DNA of 5,412 bases from RGIG464 sp045599585 (GTDB lineage: Bacteria > Myxococcota_A > Bradymonadia > UBA4248). Each line of letters begins with the position of its first letter. The first letter of the stretch is position 1. Below the pieces are notes generated by a model. The model was not told where the DNA came from, made no database searches, and saw only the letters and a list, made by a program, of their open reading frames with translations. The position numbers and the translations under genes are program-made. Shown in pieces: positions 1 to 5,135 of this stretch. Location: positions 1 to 5,412 of the forward strand of contig JAZRWH010000139.1 in NCBI GenBank assembly GCA_045599585.1, written 5' to 3'.

Positions 1-124
1 TTCAAGAAGTTCTGTCCTATTTATTACTCTCGCCATTGGTTCCTCCTGTCTCGATGAGAGTTTCAGCAAATTCATCTTACCGGAATTCCAATGGCTTTTT
101 TAGTTTTTTCGATTTTGCGAACTC

Positions 125-484
125 GTGTGGACGCTATCCAAAGTACGTGCAGCCGTTTTGTCTGCTGATGTCATTTGTTTTGCTTCGCCGATCTATTACT
201 ATGGTCTTTCTGCGCAACTCAAACTTACGATAGATCGTTTTTATGCTTACAATACAGCCTTGCAGGAAGCGCATAAAAAATGTGCACTTTTATTAACCTA
301 TGCAGACGACGTAGAAAGTACGGCTGATGCTTCCATTGCTCATTATCGAGCTTTTACGCAGTATCTCGGTTGGAAAGATTGTGGTGTTGTTGCGGCGATG
401 AATTGTTTTGAGCCCGATGATGTGTGTAAGGGAGATGGAGAAGCTAGAGCCTTTGCGTTGGGCAGTGGCATTTGTGCATCGTAA
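125..484 (+). pseudogene. 3' remnant of a flavodoxin-fold NAD(P)H-dependent FMN reductase-like gene
   Basis: From the GTG at 125 the frame reads 119 residues. Residues 14-41 (ADVICFASPIYYYG, then LSAQLKLTIDRFYAY) match the central strand, FMN-contacting loop and following helix of flavodoxin-like NADPH-dependent FMN reductases and iron-sulfur flavoproteins. The C-terminal part is plausible to the TAA at 482-484. Family members normally start about 70 residues earlier with a beta strand and an SPRxxxNT phosphate loop, often followed by a CxxC region. That part is missing from this frame, because a TAG lies in frame at 101-103. Just upstream, another frame reads VDAIQ up to the CAAA at 139-142, so restoring about two bases there would give VDAIQ-K-VRAAVLSADV, a natural family sequence. 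I infer a frameshifted, decaying gene that may begin outside the window. A short functional protein from the GTG seems unlikely because no convincing Shine-Dalgarno precedes it and the flavin-binding N-terminus is absent. Family assignment is fairly secure; pseudogene status is less so. Confidence 0.62.
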
Positions 485-633
485 GAGTGTTGTTTTCGAG
501 ATAAGAAACATTCGGCGGAAGTGAAATATCGTAGAGATAGAAATATGCAAAACATTGTTGGTATGATATTTTCATGGTAAATTAAAAGTGTGTTTTGTTT
601 TGCAGTTTCGAGTATTCGGATGCTGAATGTTTT
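485..633. other. Intergenic region upstream of gene A
   Basis: No gene, and no intrinsic terminator for the upstream remnant, is visible here. A TATGAT at 562-567 and a TAAATT at 578-583 (with TTGTTG at 555-560, 17-bp spacing) are possible promoter cores. The -35 matches are poor, so no promoter is called. The leader of gene A would be short (roughly 50-70 bases) if either were used. Confidence 0.35.
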
Positions 634-640
634 GGAGAGA
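634..640 (+). promoter_or_regulatory. Ribosome binding site of gene A
   Basis: GGAGAGA lies three bases before the ATG at 644, with the GGAG core six bases upstream. It selects this ATG over the in-frame upstream starts at 590 and 620, and only the 644 start puts the hydrophobic signal peptide at the extreme N-terminus. Confidence 0.7.
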
Positions 641-643
641 GTT

Positions 644-1807
644 ATGAGACGTTCTTTTTTATTATGTTTGTTAGCTGGTTTGTGGTTCTGTGCGTGTGAA
701 GATAGCGAAGGTAGAGTTCCGAACGGCGGTGGTTGCAGTTTTGATGATGATTGCAGTAGCAATTATTGTGCGGGTAGCTTTGTTTGTACGGATCGAAACG
801 GTGGCGGTACGACGCTTAATGGTCAGGCTTGCAAAGAGAATAGCGAGTGTGCGAGTAATAATTGCTACGAAGGCAAGGTTTGTCGCACGCCGAATTGGGG
901 AGGTTCTCCGAAGCTAGAAGTTGGTGATGCCTGTTCAACCAATGCCCAGTGTGCAAGCAACAGTTGCAAGGACAGTGTTTGTGTTGCAGCTGAAACGAAG
1001 ATTGAAAACGGTCAGGCTTGCACGTCCAACGAGCAGTGCGTCAGCAATAATTGCTATGAAGGCAAGGTTTGTCGCACGCCGAATTGGGGTGGCAATACCA
1101 AGCTTGAAACGGGCAGTGCCTGTACGTCGAGTGACCAGTGTGCGAGTGGCAACTGTGTTTCGAGTGTTTGCAATCCTGCGGGTGTAACGGATCCTAAAAC
1201 GGCAAATGGCAAAGCTTGCACGTCGAATGATCAGTGTGCGACGAGCAATTGTTATGAAGGCAAAGTTTGTCGTGGAGCGCATTGGGGTGGTACATCCAAA
1301 CTTGAAAACGGCAAAGCTTGCACGTCCAACGAACAATGCGTCAGCGATAATTGTTATGAAAAAGTTTGTCGTGCGCCAAACTGGGGTGGTACAGTGAAAC
1401 TCGAAAATGGTGAGTCCTGTACATCAAATGATCAGTGTTTAAGCAGCAATTGCTATGAAGGCAAAGTTTGTCGTGCATCAAGTGGAGGCGGATCTACGGT
1501 TGGTGGCTCGAGCTCAAAAGCAAACGAATCATACTGTAAATCAGCGATAACGGAATGTGAGCTGAGTGTTTATCGTAGTTATGATGGTTGTCTGACGGCA
1601 ATGAACGTTTTGCGCGATTTGCATTTAAATTGCGCGAGCGAATGGGATGCTGCCTATATGTGTATTGCAGCAGCAACTTGTAACGAATTGCAGATTCGCG
1701 ACACACCGCTTACGGAATTACCCCCTTATTCGTCGCTCACTTATATTGTACCATCAAATTGTATTTCACTTGCTGAAAAGTATCGTACATGCGTCTATAG
1801 TAAATAA
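644..1807 (+). CDS. Gene A: cysteine-rich repeat lipoprotein with C-terminal eight-cysteine domain
   Basis: The product has 387 residues. Residues 1-17 form a lipoprotein signal peptide (Arg-Arg start, hydrophobic core, lipobox F-C-A-C with lipidated Cys18), so the mature protein should be anchored in a membrane of a Gram-negative cell. Glu follows the lipidated cysteine. Residues 31-276 contain eight repeats of C-x5-C-x4-C-x4/5-C starting at C31, C63, C97, C126, C160, C192, C226 and C259. Most are linked by a short CYEGKVCRxPNWGG-type motif, then a Lys and a Leu-Glu-Asn-Gly-like lead-in. A Gly/Ser linker (about 277-292) leads to an eight-cysteine, probably helical domain (297-383) that recurs twice in gene B. 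The spacing resembles Dickkopf-N or EB modules seen in many myxococcal secreted proteins; that is family-style knowledge, not a search result. The N-terminal 45 residues align closely with gene B, so the two are paralogues. The gene ends at its own terminator. Function is unknown; surface interaction or adhesion is a guess. Start chosen from the RBS and the signal peptide. Confidence 0.9.
   Translation: MRRSFLLCLLAGLWFCACEDSEGRVPNGGGCSFDDDCSSNYCAGSFVCTDRNGGGTTLNGQACKENSECASNNCYEGKVCRTPNWGGSPKLEVGDACSTNAQCASNSCKDSVCVAAETKIENGQACTSNEQCVSNNCYEGKVCRTPNWGGNTKLETGSACTSSDQCASGNCVSSVCNPAGVTDPKTANGKACTSNDQCATSNCYEGKVCRGAHWGGTSKLENGKACTSNEQCVSDNCYEKVCRAPNWGGTVKLENGESCTSNDQCLSSNCYEGKVCRASSGGGSTVGGSSSKANESYCKSAITECELSVYRSYDGCLTAMNVLRDLHLNCASEWDAAYMCIAAATCNELQIRDTPLTELPPYSSLTYIVPSNCISLAEKYRTCVYSK
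734..1471 (+). repeat. Eight coding cysteine repeats in gene A
   Basis: There are eight units of about 29-34 codons, each with four cysteines. Units 2, 4, 6, 7 and 8 carry the longer CYExKVCR tail and, except the last, a WGG linker. Units 3 and 5 have a shorter C-x4-C end and unrelated linkers. The alternation long-short-long-short suggests expansion by a two-unit block of roughly 190-200 bp. Unit 7 has lost one glycine codon (CYEKVC where the others have CYEGKVC), a clean in-frame 3-base deletion. Confidence 0.85.
1532..1792 (+). other. Eight-cysteine C-terminal domain of gene A
   Basis: Residues 297-383 show the spacing C-x6-C-x10-C-x13-C-x9-C-x5-C-x26-C-x9-C. The same pattern, with x12 and x24 in place of x10 and x26, occurs in both C-terminal copies in gene B. 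The overall length from first to last cysteine is identical (86 residues). Conserved non-cysteine positions include a Trp-Asp in the first CX9C, an LRD before the fourth cysteine, and a TP after the sixth. It looks helical and disulfide-stapled. No named family is assigned. Confidence 0.7.
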
Positions 1808-1825
1808 ATCGCATTGATAGCCTAT

Positions 1826-1858
1826 AACGCGTCGTTTTAAATTCAGGAAGGACGCGTT
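1826..1858 (+). other. Hairpin downstream of gene A
   Basis: AACGCGTC (1826-1833) pairs perfectly with GACGCGTT (1851-1858) around a 17-base loop. Only a short T run follows, so it is a weak terminator at best. It may protect the mRNA 3' end or act together with the stronger terminator just downstream. Confidence 0.45.
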
Positions 1859-1875
1859 TAGCAGGAATGTTGTTT

Positions 1876-1932
1876 GTCCGCATTGAATCGGTGTTGATAG
1901 AAGGCTGATTCTATGCGGACTTTTTTTATTTT
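1876..1932 (+). terminator. Intrinsic terminator of gene A
   Basis: GTCCGCAT (1876-1883) pairs with ATGCGGAC (1913-1920). After a single T-T mismatch the stem continues with GAATC (1885-1889) against GATTC (1907-1911) and one or two further pairs. Seven T bases and an AT-rich tail (1921-1932) follow at once. This is a textbook rho-independent terminator, about 70 bases after the stop codon. Confidence 0.9.
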
Positions 1933-1936
1933 AAGA

Positions 1937-2145
1937 CACTGCTGTCCCACAACATATTTTCATTAACTGTAACGAAATGCGCTCGCTCTTTTGTCGCGCT
2001 CGCTGCTTGCCTTCGGCTTCGCGACGCAGGCGATTTAACAGTAATCTTAAGTCTTTTTTGTGCTTAGAAACGACTATATATCGATAAAACAAAGCTACTG
2101 TAGAGTTATCCGAGTATTCTATGAAAACTTCGTGGGACAGCAGTG
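1937..2145. mobile_element. MITE-like element with 14-bp perfect terminal inverted repeats
   Basis: CACTGCTGTCCCAC (1937-1950) is repeated in perfect inverted form as GTGGGACAGCAGTG (2132-2145). The similarity extends inward, because TTTTCAT (1957-1963) mirrors ATGAAAA (2121-2127). TTTAAGA occurs directly outside the left end (1930-1936) and again at 2148-2154, two bases outside the right end. It may be a target-site duplication, though the two-base offset leaves this open. The 209-bp interior has no open reading frame of note. It contains a GC-rich core (about 1979-2032) with a GTCGCG/CGCGAC stem (1993-1998 with 2020-2025). This fits a non-autonomous miniature inverted-repeat element mobilised by a transposase elsewhere. 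The IS family cannot be named from the ends alone. Confidence 0.6.
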
Positions 2146-2390
2146 AGTTTAAGAAGATTAAGTGTTACTGACGATTTGGTTTTGCTGTGTTTTTGGGATA
2201 AGCGCGTATTTCGCTATGCGAAATAGCGCGGATTGGGTCGGCGTATCGTAAGATAGCCGACCAGACCTGCCGTATTGGCGAGAGACAATAGGCAGGTCCA
2301 AAGAAATTGATATAAAAACGAGTATTGGCACGAAATTGTCGTTGATCATGAAGTCAGAATGTCAAGTTTTGGGACGTTTTGGTGTAATAG
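2146..2390. other. Remainder of the 594-bp intergenic region before gene B
   Basis: Besides the hairpin block, the stretch between the MITE-like element and gene B holds no gene that I can support. TATAAA at 2311-2316 and TGTAAT at 2383-2388 are isolated -10-like words without good -35 partners at proper spacing. The promoter of gene B is therefore not located. It could lie upstream of the hairpins or within the right part of the inverted-repeat element. Confidence 0.4.
2202..2298 (+). other. Three tandem hairpins with a shared bulged-G module (candidate structured RNA leader)
   Basis: Hairpin 1: GCGC (2202-2205), bulged G2206, TATTTCGC (2207-2214), loop TAT, then GCGAAATA (2218-2225) and GCGC (2226-2229). 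Hairpin 2: GGTCGGC (2236-2242), bulged G2243, TATC (2244-2247), GTAA tetraloop, GATA (2252-2255), GCCGACC (2256-2262). Hairpin 3: GACCTGCC (2264-2271), bulged G2272, TATTG (2273-2277), eight-base loop 2278-2285, CAATA (2286-2290), GGCAGGTC (2291-2298). Pairing is perfect apart from the single bulged G at the same place in each. The stems differ in sequence, yet all keep C-G-TAT on the 5' arm and ATAG on the 3' arm. The GTAA loop of hairpin 2 is a GNRA tetraloop when read as plus-strand RNA. The block ends 103 bases before gene B, so it may be a 5' leader, a small RNA, or a repeat recognised as folded single-stranded DNA. No T tract follows it, so it is not a terminator on the plus strand. Confidence 0.6.
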
Positions 2391-2395
2391 AGGAG
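2391..2395 (+). promoter_or_regulatory. Ribosome binding site of gene B
   Basis: AGGAG lies six bases before the ATG at 2402. It decides this start over the in-frame GTT/ATG region near 2336-2350, which would bury the signal peptide behind 22 unrelated residues. Confidence 0.75.
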
Positions 2396-2401
2396 ATTGT
2401 T

Positions 2402-3562
2402 ATGAGAAAGTCAGCTTTGATATGTTTATTCGCTTGTTTGTGGCTTTGTGGCTGTGAAGAAGGATCAGGTCGGACCCCGAACGGTGGTTCTTGTGATTAC
2501 GATAGTGATTGCGAGAGTGACTATTGTTCTGGTGCGTCTCTTTGCAGTGATCCTAATGGGGTGGGCGGAAGCATTGCCAATGGTGCAGCTTGTACGTCGA
2601 ATGAGCAGTGTGCGAGCAACAATTGTTACGAAGGCAAGGTTTGTCGAGCGCCGAATTGGGGCGGCTCCAGTAGTGGCGGCTCATCTAAGACGCCTAATGG
2701 CTCAGCTTGCACGTCGAATAGTGAATGTGAAAGCAACAATTGTTACGAAGGGAAGATTTGTCGAGCACCGAATTGGGGCGGCTCCAGTAGTGGTGGCTCA
2801 TCTAAGACGCCTAATGGTTCAGCTTGCACGTCGAATAGTGAATGTGAAAGCAACAACTGTTACGAAGGGAAGATTTGTCGAGCACCGAATTGGGGCGGCT
2901 CCGGTAGCGGCGGAACGGGCACAGGCGGTTCTAGTACTACAGGTAGAACGCAAACTCAGCTCATGAAAGACTATTGTGATTATCTGATGAATAATTGTAA
3001 CGCAAAATCTATGCCATATCGTAATGCTGAACAATGTGCGATTCAGCTGGATATGTTGCGTGATGAGTATCCTAGCTGCACAGCGCAATGGGACAAAGCA
3101 TATTCATGTTATGTGACGAGTTCGTGTAGCGAGGTCAGAGATTATGCTACGCCAATATCAGAAAAGGTGAATTTATCTTCTTTTAATACGCCAGGGTATT
3201 GTAAAGATTTTGTGGTAGAGTATATAAACTGCGCGAGAAATTCTAATTATAATAATTCAGTGAATGGTTATTCAAATTCGAATCAAGCCTATTGTAAAGC
3301 GCTGATAGACGATTGTAATGGAGGCAATAATATATATCGTAATTCTGAAGCATGCGAGATTCAGCTGGACATGTTGCGTGATAAATATCCCAAGTGTACA
3401 GGCCAGTGGGACAAAGCATATTCATGTTATGTGACGAGTTCGTGTAGCGAGATCAGAGATTATGCTACTCCAATATCAGAAAAAGTGACTTATTCTTCTT
3501 TTAATGTGCCAGGGTACTGTAAAGCGTTTGTGAAAGAGTATATAGACTGCGCGAAAAATTGA
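2402..3562 (+). CDS. Gene B: paralogous cysteine-rich lipoprotein with duplicated eight-cysteine domain
   Basis: The product has 386 residues. Residues 1-17 are a lipoprotein signal peptide ending in the lipobox L-C-G-C, with lipidated Cys18 followed by Glu-Glu. Four C-x5-C-x4-C-x5-C repeats start at C31, C64, C103 and C142. The last three are separated by near-identical linkers with an APNWGG motif and Ser/Gly stretches. A longer Gly/Ser/Thr linker (about 165-185) leads to two copies of an eight-cysteine domain, residues 191-277 and 297-383, joined by an Asn/Ser-rich spacer. The protein ends three residues after the last cysteine. The N-terminal region is clearly paralogous to gene A (same lipobox position, same first repeat, same linkers), but the repeat number is halved and the C-terminal domain doubled. 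It should be a membrane-anchored, disulfide-rich extracytoplasmic protein. No enzymatic motif is visible; binding, adhesion or a structural surface role is inference only. Terminators on both sides indicate a separate transcription unit. Confidence 0.9.
   Translation: MRKSALICLFACLWLCGCEEGSGRTPNGGSCDYDSDCESDYCSGASLCSDPNGVGGSIANGAACTSNEQCASNNCYEGKVCRAPNWGGSSSGGSSKTPNGSACTSNSECESNNCYEGKICRAPNWGGSSSGGSSKTPNGSACTSNSECESNNCYEGKICRAPNWGGSGSGGTGTGGSSTTGRTQTQLMKDYCDYLMNNCNAKSMPYRNAEQCAIQLDMLRDEYPSCTAQWDKAYSCYVTSSCSEVRDYATPISEKVNLSSFNTPGYCKDFVVEYINCARNSNYNNSVNGYSNSNQAYCKALIDDCNGGNNIYRNSEACEIQLDMLRDKYPKCTGQWDKAYSCYVTSSCSEIRDYATPISEKVTYSSFNVPGYCKAFVKEYIDCAKN
2662..2895 (+). repeat. Tandem 117-bp coding repeat in gene B (two units)
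   Basis: Units 2662-2778 and 2779-2895 are each 117 bp (39 codons) and carry one cysteine repeat plus its Ser/Gly linker. By direct reading they differ at three positions: GGC/GGT in the linker, GGC/GGT before the first cysteine motif, and AAT/AAC before the third cysteine. All three differences are synonymous. This points to a recent duplication or ongoing homogenisation, and to a site prone to repeat-number change. Confidence 0.9.
2972..3550 (+). repeat. Duplicated 261-bp eight-cysteine domain in gene B
   Basis: Copy 1 spans 2972-3232 and copy 2 spans 3290-3550. They are exactly the same length, with an offset of 318 bp. A 45-bp stretch (3089-3133 and 3407-3451) is identical in DNA, and the surrounding sequence is close, while the first third is more diverged. 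Spacing in both is C-x6-C-x12-C-x13-C-x9-C-x5-C-x24-C-x9-C. The single copy in gene A is much more distant, so this duplication happened inside gene B after the A/B split, or has been homogenised since. Confidence 0.85.
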
Positions 3563-3585
3563 TCGTGATTAATGTCAAGTGAATG

Positions 3586-3632
3586 AAATCTGCAAACGAT
3601 GCATCATTATTGTTTGCAGATTTTTTTGTTTT
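3586..3632 (+). terminator. Intrinsic terminator of gene B
   Basis: AAATCTGCAAAC (3586-3597) pairs perfectly with GTTTGCAGATTT (3612-3623) around a 14-base loop containing the palindrome GATGCATC. Seven T bases (3621-3627) plus another T-rich stretch follow. It lies 23 bases after the stop codon. The A run on the 5' side gives it some bidirectional character. Confidence 0.9.
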
Positions 3633-3685
3633 TCATTGAGGAAAGTGTGGTTTGTATTGCATGAAATGTCTTCAGGTAATCTGTT

Positions 3686-3713
3686 TTGACTTTGAAATAA
3701 AATTCGATAAAAT
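3686..3713 (+). promoter_or_regulatory. Sigma70-like promoter of gene C
   Basis: TTGACT (3686-3691) and TAAAAT (3708-3713), each one mismatch from consensus, are separated by 16 bp in an AT-rich context. A start of transcription near 3720 would leave a leader of about 55 bases before the ATG at 3775. This is the best promoter in the window and supports gene C as an independent unit. Confidence 0.6.
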
Positions 3714-3724
3714 ATAGAAGTGTT

Positions 3725-3742
3725 AGAACGTTTTTGCGTTCT
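3725..3742 (+). other. Small hairpin in the leader of gene C
   Basis: AGAACG (3725-3730) and CGTTCT (3737-3742) flank a TTTTTG loop. It would sit at the very 5' end of the predicted transcript, where it could stabilise the mRNA. No regulatory role is shown. Confidence 0.4.
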
Positions 3743-3774
3743 CGTTTGAGTAAGAAATATTTGTTTAGGTTTGT

Positions 3775-5103
3775 ATGAAAATGAAAAAGTTTTGTATGCT
3801 ACTGTTGTGTTTTGGTATCATATCGTGTGATGATAATTCATCAACGTCTTCTTCGAAGGAAGGAAGTGAATTACCAGAGGAAGTTGGATCAGCGTGTACA
3901 ACATCTGAATATGTCGTGAAATGTGTAGGTGACACGGCATTGAGCTGTAAAAAAGAAGTTGTTTCGGCTGTGGACTGTAGTCAGATTTCAGATTTAGAAG
4001 GAAACGCTTTATCTTGTATCATTGTCAACAAGCGTTCATCGTGTGATTTGGAAGACGGAGAATGTGAGGATGTTGAGCAGAGGACATTTGATTGCGTTTC
4101 GAAAGCCAACAAGTGTAGTCGTGAGGGCGAATCTTATACGCAATGCGAAACGTCATCACGAGGGGTAAGCAGAAACGTAACGTATAGTTGTACCAAGGCA
4201 GCAGATGGTAGTTTATATATAAGGGAGAGCTCATCCGAAAAGTGTTACGATGGATATGGTGTTTGCAACGGGGTTGGCGAGTGTACAGCGCCCAAAACGT
4301 GCAGTTATGAGAATTATTGCAAGGGAGACGTGTTATACACGTGTCAAAAGGGATTAGAGCGTATTATTGATTGTTCAGCATCATCGGAATCGTGTGCTCT
4401 AATTGGTAACGAAGCTGCATGTCGTTCGACGAAAAAAGAGTGCAATCAGGAAGGCGAAGAAGTCGTTGTAAGCTGTACGAATCAGGGGAACGAAGTGATT
4501 GAGATTTGTACCAAAGCGAGCAATGGAAAAATGTATTATGTTCGTTCTGGAACGCGTAAATGTTTGAGTGGTTGTAATGCAGAAAAGACAGCCTGCGAAG
4601 CAACGGCTTGCGAAGCTGGTGAAATCAGGGATGTATGTCGTGAGGGCTATACGTCTGCCAGTATTGATCATTATGCCTGTCATGAGCATGATGGTGTTCA
4701 ATCTTTTTCACTGGTAGGAACGGAAGCGTGTGTTGAAGGGTATTGTTCCGAACAAGGGGAGTGTGTGTCAGCGCCGGAGTGCCAGGCGAAAAGCTTTGTA
4801 TCGCGTTGTGAGGGTAATACGGCATTAAAATGTGTTCAGAGCAAAGAGAAAGCATATCGTTGTGATTTGTCGAACAGCAGCAACATCTGTGATGTCGTTG
4901 ATGGCACAGCAACATGTTATGGGGAATCCGATATTTGTTTGGTCGAGGGCGAAGAAAAGGTATCTTCGTGCAATTCAGAGCATTCAAAAGAGTATTTAAG
5001 GGTTTGTAAGAAGGCTGAATCAGGTCGATTGTACTGGCAGGCAAACGGGAACCGTGATTGTCCCAAAGGCTGCAATGCTGATAAAACGGCATGTGCAGAA
5101 TAG
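3775..5103 (+). CDS. Gene C: modular cysteine-rich lipoprotein (A-B-A-B-B-A-B architecture)
   Basis: The product has 442 residues. The N-terminus is a lipoprotein signal peptide with lipobox I-I-S-C and lipidated Cys18 followed by Asp-Asp. A Ser-rich, acidic tether covers about 21-38. The rest is made of two six-cysteine modules. Module A (41-90, 176-216, 336-381) has spacing C-x5/8-C-x7-C-x9-C-x6/8/12-C-x8-C with a C-x-Gly-Asp/Asn...Leu-x-x-C core. Module B (114-170, 223-274, 279-330, 388-440) starts C-x8/9/10-C, contains CxKA-x2-G-x-hydrophobic-Tyr in most copies, and ends with closely spaced cysteines. Two extra cysteines (C97, C107) bridge the first A and B. There is no clear similarity to genes A or B beyond the class. 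The ATG at 3775 is preferred over the one at 3781 because a weak AGG (3767-3769) sits five bases upstream. It should be an exported, disulfide-rich surface lipoprotein; function is unknown, with binding or adhesion a guess. Confidence 0.9.
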   Translation: MKMKKFCMLLLCFGIISCDDNSSTSSSKEGSELPEEVGSACTTSEYVVKCVGDTALSCKKEVVSAVDCSQISDLEGNALSCIIVNKRSSCDLEDGECEDVEQRTFDCVSKANKCSREGESYTQCETSSRGVSRNVTYSCTKAADGSLYIRESSSEKCYDGYGVCNGVGECTAPKTCSYENYCKGDVLYTCQKGLERIIDCSASSESCALIGNEAACRSTKKECNQEGEEVVVSCTNQGNEVIEICTKASNGKMYYVRSGTRKCLSGCNAEKTACEATACEAGEIRDVCREGYTSASIDHYACHEHDGVQSFSLVGTEACVEGYCSEQGECVSAPECQAKSFVSRCEGNTALKCVQSKEKAYRCDLSNSSNICDVVDGTATCYGESDICLVEGEEKVSSCNSEHSKEYLRVCKKAESGRLYWQANGNRDCPKGCNADKTACAE

Positions 5104-5120
5104 ATTGATGTTGTTTGGTG

Positions 5121-5135
5121 CGCCCCTTTGGGGCG
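5121..5135 (+). terminator. Possible weak terminator hairpin after gene C
   Basis: CGCCCC (5121-5126), a TTT loop and GGGGCG (5130-5135) form a compact GC-rich hairpin 17 bases after the stop codon. No real T tract follows, only ATTAGTGTTT, so it is either an inefficient terminator or a 3'-end stabiliser. Confidence 0.4.

Noticed and set aside
590..643. Longer N-terminus for gene A from the ATG at 590 (or 620)
   Set aside because: It would place 18 unrelated residues before the signal peptide, there is no RBS at 590, and the ATG at 644 has a clear GGAGAGA. The paralogue gene B starts at the equivalent position.
2202..2298. Integron attC sites or a CRISPR-like array
   Set aside because: There are no GTTRRRY/RYYYAAC-type ends, the hairpins are only about 27-35 bases each, and the stems do not repeat in sequence, so neither attC nor CRISPR repeats fit.
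2311..2316. TATAAA as a -10 box for gene B
   Set aside because: No acceptable -35 hexamer lies 15-19 bp upstream; that position falls in the paired 3' arm of hairpin 3.
2336..2401. Longer N-terminus for gene B from an upstream start at 2336
   Set aside because: It buries the lipoprotein signal behind 22 residues and ignores the strong AGGAG before the ATG at 2402.
2662..2895. Tandem repeat as a CRISPR array
   Set aside because: Units are adjacent, 117 bp, in frame and protein-coding, with no spacers.
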